A stretch of 64,000 bases of DNA from Pseudomonadota bacterium (GTDB taxonomy: Bacteria; Pseudomonadota; Gammaproteobacteria; Steroidobacterales; Steroidobacteraceae), in assembly GCA_003242685.1 (NCBI GenBank), contig QGVD01000001.1, positions 62,001 to 126,000 of the forward strand, in the 5' to 3' direction. The notes under the pieces are model-generated. The model searched no databases. It saw only the letters and a program-made list of their open reading frames with translations, and was not told the DNA's origin. Below, piece by piece: positions 1-8,540 of the stretch. Every line of letters begins with the position of its first letter. The stretch's first letter is position 1. Both the position numbers and the translations under genes were made by a program.

Positions 1-104
1 CAGCCTCCCGGGCCGGACCGACCGTGGCCATCCGGCGCACCATAGCCGACCGTGCCCGAATTCACCTAAACTGCCGCGGCGAGCCCTGAGGATCACCCGT
101 CCCG

Positions 105-1754
105 ATGGCATCGACAAGCACGGCGAGCCTTCCCGGAATTCTCGATCGCGAGCGCATCATCGCCGGCCCCGGCTACAGCCGCTGGCTCGTTCCGCCTGCC
201 GCGCTCGCCATCCACCTGTGCATCGGCATGGCCTACGGCTTCTCGGTCTTCTGGCTGCCGCTCTCGCAGGCCATCGGCATCACGCATTCGGTCGCGTGCC
301 CGCCGGAGATGGGCTTCTTCGAGCAGATCGTGACGACCCGCTGCGACTGGAAGATCTCCATGCTCGGCTGGACGTACACGCTGTTCTTCGTGTTCCTCGG
401 CTCGTCCGCCGCGCTCTGGGGCGGCTGGCTCGAGCGTGCGGGCCCGCGCAAGGCGGGAGTGGTCTCGGCGCTGTGCTGGTGCGGCGGGCTCGTGATCTCC
501 GCCGTCGGAGTCACCACCCACCAGATCTGGCTCCTGTGGCTCGGCTCCGGCGTGATCGGCGGCATCGGGCTCGGCCTGGGCTACATCTCGCCGGTCTCGA
601 CGCTCATCAAGTGGTTCCCCGACCGGCGCGGCATGGCGACGGGCATGGCCATCATGGGTTTCGGCGGCGGCGCGATGATCGGTGCTCCGCTCGCCGACCG
701 GCTCATGAAGTTCTACGCCACGCCGACATCGGTCGGCGTGTGGGAAACGTTCCTGACGCTGGCCGCGATCTATCTCGTGTTCATGCTCGGCGGCGCGTTC
801 GGTTACCGGTTGCCGCCCGAAGGCTGGAGGCCCGAAGGGTGGAAGCCGGACGAGACGAAGCGCACCCGACTCGTCACCGACCGGCACGTGCACGTGGACG
901 TCGCCTGGCGCACGCCGCAGTTCTGGCTGCTGTGGAGCGTGCTGTGCCTCAACGTCACGGCCGGCATCGGCATCCTCGGCATGGCCTCTCCGCTCCTGCA
1001 GGAAGTCTTCGGCGGCCGGCTCATCGGCGTCGATGCCGAGTTCTCCGAGCTGTCGCAGCAGCAGCTCGGTCAGATCGCGGCCATCGCGGCCGGATTCACG
1101 GGTCTCCTGTCGCTCTTCAACATCGCGGGCCGCATCGCGTGGGCTTCGCTCTCGGATCGCATCGGCCGCAAGGCGACATACGCGACCTTCTTCCTGCTCG
1201 GCATCGCACTCTACGCCTCCATTCCCTGGACGGCCGATACGGGACGGCTCGCGCTGTTCGTCGTCTTCTTCTGCATCATTCTCTCGATGTACGGCGGCGG
1301 CTTCTCGACCATCCCGGCCTACCTCGCCGACGTGTTCGGCACGAAGATGGTCGGCGCGATCCACGGGCGGATCCTCACCGCCTGGTCCACCGCCGGCATA
1401 CTGGGTCCGGTGCTCGTGAACTACATCCGCGAGTACCAGCTCGAGCGCGGCGTCGTGCGCGCCGAGGCATACAGCATCACCATGTACATCCTCGCCGGGC
1501 TCCTCGCGCTCGGCTTCCTGTGCAACTGGCTCGTGCGGCCGGTCGATCCGAAGTACCACATGAAGACGGACGATGCCGGACCCACTGCCGTGCCCAGTGC
1601 GCCGGATGGTGCGCAGGCGCGTGCTGCGAGTCGCGCGCACGAGGCGGGAACGCGTCATCCGCTGCTCGTCGCGCTGGCATGGCTTGCCGTGTGGATTCCG
1701 CTCGGATGGGGCGTCTGGGTCACGCTGGAACAGGCGATCGTGCTGTTCCGCTGA
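105..1754 (+). CDS. MFS transporter, OFA (oxalate/formate antiporter-like) family
   Basis: A 549-aa polytopic inner-membrane protein with about twelve hydrophobic segments, an MFS loop in the first half (around residues 165-180, KWFPDRRGMATG) and a second one in the C-terminal half (SDRIGRKATY). The KWFPDRRGMATG signature after TM4 and the long cysteine-containing loop between TM1 and TM2 fit the OFA branch of carboxylate antiporters. The C-terminus has a polar cytoplasmic linker (about 485-515) followed by one extra hydrophobic segment, which is longer than usual. It is a monocistronic gene convergent with the cardiolipin synthase gene. The substrate is not deducible; a small carboxylate is a family-based guess. 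Confidence 0.9.
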   Translation: MASTSTASLPGILDRERIIAGPGYSRWLVPPAALAIHLCIGMAYGFSVFWLPLSQAIGITHSVACPPEMGFFEQIVTTRCDWKISMLGWTYTLFFVFLGSSAALWGGWLERAGPRKAGVVSALCWCGGLVISAVGVTTHQIWLLWLGSGVIGGIGLGLGYISPVSTLIKWFPDRRGMATGMAIMGFGGGAMIGAPLADRLMKFYATPTSVGVWETFLTLAAIYLVFMLGGAFGYRLPPEGWRPEGWKPDETKRTRLVTDRHVHVDVAWRTPQFWLLWSVLCLNVTAGIGILGMASPLLQEVFGGRLIGVDAEFSELSQQQLGQIAAIAAGFTGLLSLFNIAGRIAWASLSDRIGRKATYATFFLLGIALYASIPWTADTGRLALFVVFFCIILSMYGGGFSTIPAYLADVFGTKMVGAIHGRILTAWSTAGILGPVLVNYIREYQLERGVVRAEAYSITMYILAGLLALGFLCNWLVRPVDPKYHMKTDDAGPTAVPSAPDGAQARAASRAHEAGTRHPLLVALAWLAVWIPLGWGVWVTLEQAIVLFR

Positions 1755-1801
1755 GACGGACCCTCGGCGCCGCGCACGGCGTCGCCTCGCCCGGCAGCTC
1801 T

Positions 1802-3076
1802 CTAGAGCTGCGAACGCAGCAGCGTCGCCATCGTCTCGAGCACGCGGCGGCTCGCAGACCGCCGCGCCCAGCGTCGCCGGGACATGCGGTTCGAGTCGGC
1901 GATGTCCTTCTCGATGATCTGAATCTGCTCCTCGGCCAGCCCGGTGCTGAAGACGTTGAGATTCGCCTCGTCGTTCAGCCGGAACGAGCGGTTGTCGAAG
2001 TTGCTCGAGCCGACCGAGACCCACGCGCCGTCCACCACCATCACCTTGGCATGGATCATCGTGGGCTGGTACTCGAAGATCTGTACGCCCGCATCGAGCA
2101 GCGTCGAGTAGAGCGCATGCGCGGCCCAGCGACCCACCGGCGCGTCGGTGTGGCGGTTCGGCACGACGATCCGCACGTGCACTCCCCGCTCGCGCGCGGC
2201 GATCAGCGCACCGACCGTGAGCTCGTCCGGCACGAAGTACGAGTTCGCGATGTCTATCGAGCGATGGGCCGCCGTGATCGCGAGCAGCACCATGAGGTGC
2301 ATGCTCTCCGAGCCGCCGGCCGGTGAGCTGGCGAACATCTGCGCGTCCATGTCGCCGACGGGATGCAGCATCGGGAAATAGGCATCCCCGTGCAGCACGT
2401 TGCCGGTCGCCTTGATCCAGTTGTCGATGAACACCGCCTGCATCTGGCTCACCACCGGTCCCTCGACGCGGTAGTGCAGATCGTGCCAGTGCTCGGGGTC
2501 CTGGCCGTTCCCGGTCCATTCCCGGCCGATACCGACACCGCCCGTGAAGCCGATCCTGCCGTCGACGATGAGGAGCTTGCGATGCGTGCGGTTGTTGAGC
2601 CGCCCGAGGTGGTACCAGGACGGCTCGTGATAGAACTCGACGTGCGCCCCTGCCCTGCGCGCGGGCTCGAGCAGCCCGTGATCGATCGATCGCGCGCCCA
2701 GCCAGTCGAGCAGCACGTGCACGCGCACGCCGCGCTGCGCCGCCTCGGTGAGGGCACGGCAGAACTGCGCGCCGATCTCGTCGCGGAAGATGAAGGTCTC
2801 GAAACAGAGGCTCACTCTCGCCGAGCGGATCGCATCGAGCATCGCGGGAAAGATCCGGTCGCCGTTCACCAGCGTCGTGACGTGATTGCCGGAGAGAATC
2901 GGCGGACCGAGCAGCACGCCGAGCGCGCGGCGGAAGTCGGGGTCCTCGCTCGTGTACAGCCGGCGCGGGATGCGCTGCAGACGCTTCTCCGCCGTCGCCA
3001 GGTTGACTCCGATCAGGAACGCGAGCGCGGCGATGACGAGCGTGAGCAGGACGGCAGTGAGCGCGGACGGGAACAT
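1802..3076 (-). CDS. Phospholipase D-family cardiolipin synthase
   Basis: A 424-aa protein with one N-terminal membrane anchor (residues 5-27) and two phospholipase D HKD motifs: H165-x-K167 with D172 (HRKLLIVD), and H342-x-K344 with D349 (HAKVMVVD). This arrangement is that of bacterial cardiolipin synthases (ClsA/ClsB type), which join two phosphatidyl groups at the inner membrane. Family proteins usually have two TM segments; only one is seen here, which leans toward the ClsB/ClsC side. It lies 106 bp downstream of the zinc dehydrogenase gene on the same strand and may be the last gene of the leftward envelope/stress run that starts at 7550. Confidence 0.88.
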   Translation of the reverse strand: MFPSALTAVLLTLVIAALAFLIGVNLATAEKRLQRIPRRLYTSEDPDFRRALGVLLGPPILSGNHVTTLVNGDRIFPAMLDAIRSARVSLCFETFIFRDEIGAQFCRALTEAAQRGVRVHVLLDWLGARSIDHGLLEPARRAGAHVEFYHEPSWYHLGRLNNRTHRKLLIVDGRIGFTGGVGIGREWTGNGQDPEHWHDLHYRVEGPVVSQMQAVFIDNWIKATGNVLHGDAYFPMLHPVGDMDAQMFASSPAGGSESMHLMVLLAITAAHRSIDIANSYFVPDELTVGALIAARERGVHVRIVVPNRHTDAPVGRWAAHALYSTLLDAGVQIFEYQPTMIHAKVMVVDGAWVSVGSSNFDNRSFRLNDEANLNVFSTGLAEEQIQIIEKDIADSNRMSRRRWARRSASRRVLETMATLLRSQL

Positions 3077-3182
3077 CGCCGGATCCGCAGCAAGCGACGT
3101 ACCGTGTCCCTTCCGCGCCGTTCGTACGGCCGGTTGACGCCCTGCGCGGCCGTCGGGCGCGCGATAACCGGCGGGCGTCTGC

Positions 3183-4394
3183 TCAGTGAATGCTGACGGG
3201 GCCGGCCGGCGACGATGTGCGTCCGTCAGGCGTGAGCACGACCTTGATGCACTCGTCCTGCTTGTTGCGGAACAGCTCGTAGCCGAGCGGTGCGTCCTCG
3301 AGCGGCATGTGATGCGTGATGATGAAGCTCGGATCGATGTCGCCGCGCTCTATCGCCTCGAGCAACGGCTTCATGTAGCGCTGCACGTGCGTCTGCCCGG
3401 TCCTGATGGTGAGCGCCTTGTTGACGATCGCACCGAACGGCATCTTGTCGACGAACCCGCCGTACACGCCCGGAATGGACACGGTTCCGCCGTTGCGGCA
3501 CGCGAGGATCGCCTCGCGCAGCGCATTCGGGCGGTCGGTCTCGAGCATCAGCGCCTGCTTGACTCGATCGTATGCACCGAGCAGTCCCGGCGCGTGTGCC
3601 TCCATGCCGACCGAATCGATGCAGTGGTCCGGACCGCGGCCTCCGGTGAGATCCATCAGCGCCTCGAGGACGTTCACTTCCTCGTAGTTGAGCGGCAGCG
3701 CACCAGCGCGCTCGTGCGCCATGGTGAGCCGCTCGGGAAAACGGTCTATCGCGATGACGCGTCCCGCGCCCAGCATGTAGCTGCTCGCGATCGCGAACTG
3801 ACCCACGGGCCCGCAGCCCCACACCGCGACGGTGTCGCCGGGACGGATGCCGCACTGCTCGGCTGCCATGTACCCGGTCGGGAACACGTCCGAGAGAAAG
3901 AGCACCTGATCGTCGCTCAGATCGTCCGGCACCTGGAGCAGTCCTACGTCGGCGAACGGCACGCGCGCGTACTCGGCCTGTCCGCCGGCGTAGCCGCCGG
4001 TCATGTGCGAGTAGCCGTAGATGCCGCAGGGCGAGTGTCCCCACAGCTTCTCCGCCATCCAGGCATTGGGATTCGAGTTCTCACAGAGCGAATGGAGACC
4101 GTCCTGGCAGAAGAAGCACGCGCCGCAGGCGATTGGAAACGCGTTCACGACGCGATCGCCCACCTTGACGTTCCGTACCTCCGGGCCGACTTCCACCACC
4201 TCGCCCATGAACTCGTGACCCAGGATGTCGCCTTCCATCATCGTGGGCACGAAGCCGCCGTAGAGGTGCAGGTCGGAGCCGCAGATCGCAGTGGAAGTGA
4301 TGCGCAGAATGGCATCCCGTGGATTGAGGATCTGCGGATCGGGAACCTCTTCGACGCGCACGTCCGCCTTGCCGTACCAGCACGCCGCTTTCAT
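3183..4394 (-). CDS. Zinc-dependent alcohol dehydrogenase, formaldehyde dehydrogenase-like
   Basis: A 403-aa medium-chain dehydrogenase. The catalytic zinc site is visible (C38 in ICGSDLHLYGG, GHEFMGE around 59-65), as is a structural zinc cluster (CGACFFCQDGLHSLCEN) and a Rossmann glycine motif (WGCGPVG). The long insert after the zinc cluster and the CIDSVGMEAH stretch resemble the glutathione-independent formaldehyde dehydrogenase (FdhA) subgroup, which oxidises aldehydes with NAD. Its ATG overlaps the stop of the upstream SRPBCC gene (ATGA), and GGGAGGGA lies just upstream, so the two are translationally coupled. The exact substrate is not certain; many members are broad alcohol or aldehyde enzymes. 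Confidence 0.85.
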   Translation of the reverse strand: MKAACWYGKADVRVEEVPDPQILNPRDAILRITSTAICGSDLHLYGGFVPTMMEGDILGHEFMGEVVEVGPEVRNVKVGDRVVNAFPIACGACFFCQDGLHSLCENSNPNAWMAEKLWGHSPCGIYGYSHMTGGYAGGQAEYARVPFADVGLLQVPDDLSDDQVLFLSDVFPTGYMAAEQCGIRPGDTVAVWGCGPVGQFAIASSYMLGAGRVIAIDRFPERLTMAHERAGALPLNYEEVNVLEALMDLTGGRGPDHCIDSVGMEAHAPGLLGAYDRVKQALMLETDRPNALREAILACRNGGTVSIPGVYGGFVDKMPFGAIVNKALTIRTGQTHVQRYMKPLLEAIERGDIDPSFIITHHMPLEDAPLGYELFRNKQDECIKVVLTPDGRTSSPAGPVSIH

Positions 4395-5485
4395 GACAGC
4401 CGTCCCTCCCGCGTCAGGCGCGCCATCAGACTCCTGCGTCCCGAGGGCTGTCCGCGCGTCGTGGGTATCTCACCCGCTTCGAGCATCTGCTTGAAGCGGC
4501 GCAGATCCTCCCTCACCTGCAGCTCCGGTTCCTCGCCGAAGAGCCGCGCGGCCATCGCGCCGAGCACTCCACCCGGCGGGTCGTACTGCATCCGTACGCG
4601 GATCAGCGTGCCGCGTCCGCCGGTCCCCGGCTCGAAGCGCACGGATCCCGCGTTGGCGACGTCGGCGCCTTCGACCGAGCGCCACGCGAGAAGCTGCCCC
4701 GGCCGGTCCACCGTGAGTATCGAGTCCCACTCGACCGTTCGCCCGCCGGGCGCACGCGCCACCCAGTGTGAACGCCGCTCGTCGAGGATCTGCACGGACT
4801 CCAGATGACGCATGAAGCGCGGCAGATTCTCCAAGTCGCGCCAGAAGCGATAGCACTCTTCGGGCGGGCGATTGACGACGATGCTGCGCTCGATGTCGAC
4901 CGCGTGCTCGCTGCCCGCCGCTCTGCGGAACTGCGGTCGGCTGCGCGTGAGCTGCCAGGCGCTCATCACATCGAGCAGCATCACGCCACCGACGGCGGCG
5001 ATCGCGCCCATCGTGCGGCTGCGCTCCGTCGGTTGCAGCCGCTCGCCGCGCAGCGCCGCGATCCACCGTCTTCGCCCATCGACAGGACGCAACGCGCGGG
5101 CGAGCAGCCCCAGATCCATGAGATCGCCGGCAACTCGTGCCCACAGCCATGCGGCTCCCGGTCGCCGCGGAAGGAGGATTCCCGCACCCGTCGCGAGCTC
5201 GCGTACGCCGAGGAGTCTCACCAGCGCGCCGTGCTCACGCGCACCGACGAGCCGCGCGACTCTGTGCGGCGCCACGATCTGGGCGAGTCCCAGTCCGAGG
5301 CTGAACCACCCCAGACCGTGTGCCAGTCTGCTTGCTGGCGAATGAACACCCGCGCGCCGGTGATAGCGCTGCATCTGACGCGCGGAAGGCAGTGCGCCGG
5401 AGACTCCCGGAGCGAAGTCCGGAAAGGACCGCTGACCGGAAACGAAACCCCGTGAAGTGCCCTGTGACGGGCCGGACGTGACCAT
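4391..5485 (-). CDS. SRPBCC (polyketide cyclase/dehydrase-like) membrane protein
   Basis: A 364-aa protein. The N-terminal half (about residues 45-165) is a hydrophobic region of several short TM-like helices (GLGWFSLGLGLAQIVAPHRVA and following). The C-terminal half (about 195-340) is an SRPBCC/START-like domain: it begins with IVVNRPPEECYRFWRDL and has the usual long C-terminal helix (LQVREDLRRFKQMLEAGEI). This architecture is common next to zinc dehydrogenases and stress membrane proteins in proteobacteria; the ligand is unknown. It overlaps the downstream dehydrogenase by 4 bp and sits 75 bp after the DUF3618 gene, so it may be co-transcribed from the sigma-54-type promoter at 7593-7608. 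Confidence 0.8.
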   Translation of the reverse strand: MVTSGPSQGTSRGFVSGQRSFPDFAPGVSGALPSARQMQRYHRRAGVHSPASRLAHGLGWFSLGLGLAQIVAPHRVARLVGAREHGALVRLLGVRELATGAGILLPRRPGAAWLWARVAGDLMDLGLLARALRPVDGRRRWIAALRGERLQPTERSRTMGAIAAVGGVMLLDVMSAWQLTRSRPQFRRAAGSEHAVDIERSIVVNRPPEECYRFWRDLENLPRFMRHLESVQILDERRSHWVARAPGGRTVEWDSILTVDRPGQLLAWRSVEGADVANAGSVRFEPGTGGRGTLIRVRMQYDPPGGVLGAMAARLFGEEPELQVREDLRRFKQMLEAGEIPTTRGQPSGRRSLMARLTREGRLS

Positions 5486-5560
5486 CCCTGTCGTCTCCTC
5501 GTTCCGGGCATGTCCCGGCCTGCCGGAGGCCCGGCCGGGGACATTCCCATGTGCCGTCGA

Positions 5561-6472
5561 TCAGTTCGGCCGGTGCGGCGGCATCTCCCCGTAGGGCATC
5601 TCCGACTCCGGCAGCGGGGCATTTCGAGCCGCGCCTCCGTTGTTCGAGAGCGCCTGTTCCGCGCCTTCGGCGACTCGACGCGCCGTCTCGCGAGCCTGCT
5701 CGTACTGCCGCGTTCCGAGCTCCCGTGCGCGCCGCTTCGCTTCGTCGCTCGTACGGCCGAGGAGCCGGTCCTCACGCTCCGTAGCGGGCAGAGCCGCGCC
5801 GATGGCCGCACCGAGCGCGAGCCCCAGCGCGCCGAGAACCAGCGGTTGCTCCTCCATCAGACGGCCGAGCTCGTCGCGCGCGCGCCGGGCGCGGTATCGC
5901 GCACCTTCGGCCGCGCTGCTCATGCCTTCCGACAGGGAGCCCGCGGCGCCGGAAACGCGCTGCCGCGCGCCCGAGAGTCGATCTCGCACCCCGGCTGTGG
6001 TGGCGCTCACACGCTCACCGACACCGCTCGCGGTCGAGCCGAGACGTTCACCGATGCCCGCTGCCGTTGCCTTGAGGCGCTCGCCCATTCCGGGTCCGCT
6101 TTCACCGTAATCGCCGTACGCCCGCTCGTCGCCCGCATCGAATGGCGGCGGCTCGTAGGCATTCGGTTCGTAGAGCGGCTCGTGCGCCTGCCCTGCGCGC
6201 GTCGACCGCTGCGAAGCCATCAGCCAGGCGAGCCCGACACCCGTGAGGAGCATGGGAATCGGGTTCTGCTTCACCGAGCTGCTCAGGTTGCGGGCGAATT
6301 CCCCGCCGTGCTCGCGCAGCATGCCGAGCGCCTGATCGAGGAGCTGCCCCGGCGAGAGCTTCGCCTGCAGCGCCTCGAGCGTGTGATCGACGTCCGCGCG
6401 CGTCTCCTCGATCTCGCGCTCGAGGGTTTCGGGATCCTTCCGCGAATCGTCGCGGATACGTGTGGCGCTCAT
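5561..6472 (-). CDS. DUF3618 domain membrane-anchored protein
   Basis: A 303-aa protein. The N-terminus (residues about 8-55, LEREIEETRADVDHTLEALQAKLSPG) is the DUF3618 signature. A membrane segment follows (NPIPMLLTGVGLAWLMAS). The middle is a repetitive Gly/Ala/Arg amphipathic region with GERLxxTAxGVGER-type repeats, and a second hydrophobic hairpin follows (LVLGALGLALGAAIGAALPA). The start is fixed by a strong AGAGGAGA ribosome-binding site, and its ATG overlaps the stop of the upstream gene (ATGA). It is the third gene of a tightly coupled trio (7550-5561). These proteins are thought to organise the inner membrane or anchor ribosomes like YqjD; no enzymatic role is expected. Confidence 0.85.
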   Translation of the reverse strand: MSATRIRDDSRKDPETLEREIEETRADVDHTLEALQAKLSPGQLLDQALGMLREHGGEFARNLSSSVKQNPIPMLLTGVGLAWLMASQRSTRAGQAHEPLYEPNAYEPPPFDAGDERAYGDYGESGPGMGERLKATAAGIGERLGSTASGVGERVSATTAGVRDRLSGARQRVSGAAGSLSEGMSSAAEGARYRARRARDELGRLMEEQPLVLGALGLALGAAIGAALPATEREDRLLGRTSDEAKRRARELGTRQYEQARETARRVAEGAEQALSNNGGAARNAPLPESEMPYGEMPPHRPN

Positions 6473-6918
6473 TGCATTCTCCTCTGCAGCATCTCACGGT
6501 CGTGCCGCAGCGATTCCTGGGTACGCTCCGGACGGAAGGATTCCGCCTGCAGCTTCTTCCTGCCCGACTGCAGCATCACGAAGCCGATGATCGCGACGAC
6601 TGCTCCGACGATCAGCGCCGCGAGCCAGGTCTCCATCACCTGAGAAAGTCCGGATACGGCCGCGGCGAGCAGCACCAGGAAACCCGCGAACAGCACCGCG
6701 CCTCCCGATGCGATGCCCGTGATTCCGCGCTTCGCTTCGCCCACCGAACGCGAGACTTCCGCCGTGGCGAGAGCCAGCTCCTTGCGCAGCAGTGTCGAGA
6801 GATCGTCCGCGAGCCGGCGCAGGAGCCCCGCGGCGGTGTCGGGCTCGCGCACCGGGCGTGCCGGGGACACGGTTGGCGGAACGGGTGGAACGTACGTCGT
6901 GTCTTGCGCCATGGTCAT
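6469..6918 (-). CDS. YqjE/phage-holin-like (DUF1469) membrane protein
   Basis: A 149-aa protein with an N-terminal amphipathic region (GLLRRLADDLSTLLRKELALATAEV) and two TM segments (about 72-95 and 103-125), the Actinobacterial holin/DUF1469 layout also seen in E. coli YqjE. The holin name is historical; this is a chromosomal accessory membrane protein, not a lysis gene. It overlaps both neighbours by 4 bp (ATGA), so the trio is one translational unit. A paralogous set (DUF883, YqjE-like, YqjK-like) lies at 47934-48936. Confidence 0.85.
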   Translation of the reverse strand: MTMAQDTTYVPPVPPTVSPARPVREPDTAAGLLRRLADDLSTLLRKELALATAEVSRSVGEAKRGITGIASGGAVLFAGFLVLLAAAVSGLSQVMETWLAALIVGAVVAIIGFVMLQSGRKKLQAESFRPERTQESLRHDREMLQRRMQ

Positions 6919-7550
6919 ACATCCTTGTGATCGGGATTCCAGAAGGGATCGCGCTCCGACGGCGGAACGGATGAGCCACCGCCGGGCGGCGGCTCATAGC
7001 CCGTTTCATCGTCCGTGGGAGACGCATACGAGCCGCTCGAAGTGACATCGGAGATGTCCGTAGCGGCCGGCGACTCCATCCGCGAAGAATCGCGCCCGTA
7101 CGCGTGTGAGCGTGCGTGCGAACGCTGTGCCGACGCTTTCACGAAGCGCGACAGGGCGACCCCGACGGCGACACTGCCCAGCAGGAACAGTGCGGGATTG
7201 CGGCGCGCGAGCGCCTGAGTATCGGCAGCGAGCTCGTCGAGGCTGCGGCTGCGGAGATTCTCGGCGAGCCGGCCTATGCTCTCCGCGAGCTCGGAAGCGT
7301 AGCCCGCCAGAGACTGGTTCTGCTCTCCGAGCTGTCGTGCGGCCGTGTCGATCGCACCTGCGAGCGTCTCGGCCTGCTCTGCCACAGCTTCCTTGCCCGC
7401 TTCGAGATGAGCCTTGCCCTTCCGTTTCGCGCCGGCGACCGCCTCGCTCGCGTCTTCCCTGACGCGCTCCAGGTCTTCTCTCGGCAGCGAGTGACCGGAT
7501 GTGCCGCTGCCGCCATCCGGACCCCGTTTGCCTTCCTGACTGCTGGCCAT
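6915..7550 (-). CDS. Uncharacterised membrane-anchored protein, first gene of the leftward stress operon
   Basis: A 211-aa protein of no family I can name with confidence. It begins with a hydrophilic, coiled-coil-prone region (about 25-130, REDASEAVAGAKRKGKAHL onward). A single TM segment follows near residue 140 (NPALFLLGSVAVGVALSRFVK), then a Ser/Gly/Pro-rich acidic tail. The anchor resembles the C-terminal membrane segment of YqjD/DUF883-type proteins. Its ribosome-binding site GAGGGA is part of an inverted repeat (7553-7562 and 7582-7591). A sigma-54-type promoter (7593-7608) points into it, with a predicted start near 7582, so it heads the operon running to at least 5561. Confidence 0.75.
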   Translation of the reverse strand: MASSQEGKRGPDGGSGTSGHSLPREDLERVREDASEAVAGAKRKGKAHLEAGKEAVAEQAETLAGAIDTAARQLGEQNQSLAGYASELAESIGRLAENLRSRSLDELAADTQALARRNPALFLLGSVAVGVALSRFVKASAQRSHARSHAYGRDSSRMESPAATDISDVTSSGSYASPTDDETGYEPPPGGGSSVPPSERDPFWNPDHKDV

Positions 7551-7552
7551 GA

Positions 7553-7591
7553 TGTTCCCTCACCTTCGTTGCGGAAGCCGATGAGGGAACA
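7553..7591 (-). repeat. Perfect inverted repeat at the operon leader
   Basis: TGTTCCCTCA (7553-7562) and TGAGGGAACA (7582-7591) are perfect 10-bp complements separated by 19 bp. On the minus strand the promoter-distal arm contains the ribosome-binding site of the gene starting at 7550. If a transcript starts upstream of 7591, the arms would fold and hide the ribosome-binding site. If it starts at the predicted sigma-54 site (about 7582), the repeat can act only as DNA, for example as a regulator site. Confidence 0.6.
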
Positions 7592-7592
7592 C

Positions 7593-7608
7593 AGCAATCC
7601 CTGTTCCG
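7593..7608 (-). promoter_or_regulatory. Sigma-54-type (-24/-12) promoter
   Basis: Minus strand reads CGGAACAGGGATTGCT: GG and GC separated by exactly 10 nt with a full TTGCT -12 element. The predicted start near 7582 lies 32 nt before the start codon at 7550. It drives the leftward membrane-protein operon. Confidence 0.7.
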
Positions 7609-7786
7609 TCGGCGACGCCCAGGCTCGCAGTTCCCGGAACCGGAGCGCATGGCTCCGCTCACGCACATGCAAAATTGCCCCGCACGCGGCGAACTTTGCA
7701 CGGTACCGGTCGATGGAATGTGCGCATCCCGGTCCCTGATCGCGGCGGAGGCCGGCCGTTCACGCATGCGCACGTATCGGAAGGGA

Positions 7787-7802
7787 TGGCATGCGAGTTG
7801 CA
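7787..7802 (+). promoter_or_regulatory. Sigma-54-type (-24/-12) promoter
   Basis: TGGCATGCGAGTTGCA matches the consensus TGGCACG-N4-TTGCA at all but one specified position. The predicted start near 7813 gives a 60-nt leader to the small gene at 7874. Confidence 0.8.
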
Positions 7803-7873
7803 GGATATCTCCTGCGCCCCGAGGGTTCGGCGCCTCGTGTGTCGCCGATTCGGGACAGAGAAAGGACAGAATC

Positions 7874-8050
7874 ATGGAACTCAATGCCCGGCACACCCGC
7901 CTGACATTGCTCGACGTCATCACGACGGTCCGCGGTCTCACGGATGACGACGAAGAAGCGGCCGAAGTGATCAATCACATGCTGCGCTCGGAGCACATCC
8001 GCTTCGTCTCCGAACCGCCGCGCGAGGAGCTCAAGCAGTTACTGCAGTGA
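7874..8050 (+). CDS. Small uncharacterised protein, 58 aa
   Basis: A 58-residue acidic, helical, soluble protein (MELNARHTRL at the start, PREELKQLLQ at the end) with no signal peptide or cysteines. I do not recognise the family. The start is chosen because it follows AGAAAGGAC and lies 60 nt downstream of the predicted start of the strong sigma-54-type promoter at 7787; the longer upstream reading frame would begin before that promoter. It overlaps the next gene (GTGA), so it is translationally coupled to a response-regulator receiver and could be a partner of it. That link is inference from position only. Confidence 0.7.
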   Translation: MELNARHTRLTLLDVITTVRGLTDDDEEAAEVINHMLRSEHIRFVSEPPREELKQLLQ

Positions 8051-8517
8051 GCGTTCGGTCGACTGACAGCGGAGTCTCGCACGCATCGCGCGCCCGGACC
8101 GGGGCGTGCGAGGTTCATGGTGCGCAGGACATCGCACGTGCCGACGTGAGTCCGCTCACCGTGCTCGTGGTCGACGATCATGCAGATGCCGCGGAAGGAG
8201 TCGGCGCGCTCCTTTCGGCGATGGGGCACCGCGTGCGGGTGGCGTACGACGCCCGTCAGGCGCTCGAGATCTTCCGCGCGTTCCATCCGCAGGTCGTGTT
8301 CATGGACCTCGACATGCCCGAGATGACGGGGCTGGAGGCAGCCGCCCGGATCCGTCTGATGCACGGCGGTACCGCCTGCGCCATCATCGCCCTCACCGGC
8401 TGGGGCTCGGACGCGCATCGCCGTCTCTCGCGCGATGCCAGCATCGACTATCACGTCGTGAAGCCGGCGAGCGCGGAGAAACTGCAGGGCATCCTGCGGC
8501 GCGTGCACGCCGCCTGA
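8047..8517 (+). CDS. Single-domain response regulator (receiver only)
   Basis: A 156-aa protein with a GTG start overlapping the upstream stop. After a 35-residue leader comes one CheY-like receiver: the acidic pair in VLVVDDHADA, the phosphoacceptor Asp in VVFMDLDMPEMTG, the Thr in IIALTGWG and the Lys in YHVVKPAS. There is no output domain, so it probably passes phosphate on or binds a partner, as in phosphorelays ending in hybrid kinases; one such kinase lies at 58483-60474. It is expressed from the same sigma-54-type promoter as the 58-aa gene. Confidence 0.88.
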   Translation: MSVRSTDSGVSHASRARTGACEVHGAQDIARADVSPLTVLVVDDHADAAEGVGALLSAMGHRVRVAYDARQALEIFRAFHPQVVFMDLDMPEMTGLEAAARIRLMHGGTACAIIALTGWGSDAHRRLSRDASIDYHVVKPASAEKLQGILRRVHAA

Positions 8518-8540
8518 TCGCGGAGCGAATCGCTGAACGG

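Larger units (their letters stand above)
7551..7873. other. Divergent intergenic region with two sigma-54-type promoters
   Basis: This 323-bp region separates the leftward operon (start 7550) from the rightward small gene (start 7874). It holds a perfect 10-bp inverted repeat next to 7550, a leftward -24/-12 element (7593-7608) and a rightward one (7787-7802). The roughly 180 bp between the two promoters would be the natural place for shared activator sites; I could not pick out a convincing binding site there. No ORF in it looks coding. Confidence 0.6.

Noticed and set aside
1794..1811. Palindrome GCAGCTCTCTAGAGCTGC at the stop codon of the cardiolipin synthase gene
   Set aside because: Symmetric but with a 2-nt centre and no T-run; cannot be called a terminator between the convergent genes.
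93..2519. Very long reading frames on the strand opposite the MFS and cardiolipin synthase genes, and many like them across the window
   Set aside because: High-GC codon bias gives long open antisense frames. Their translations are Arg/Ala/Gly/Pro-rich without domains, and the frames in the real genes have clear family motifs and ribosome-binding sites.
6469..6918. Prophage holin
   Set aside because: The family name mentions holin, but no phage genes are nearby and the overlap with DUF3618 fits a chromosomal YqjE-like protein.
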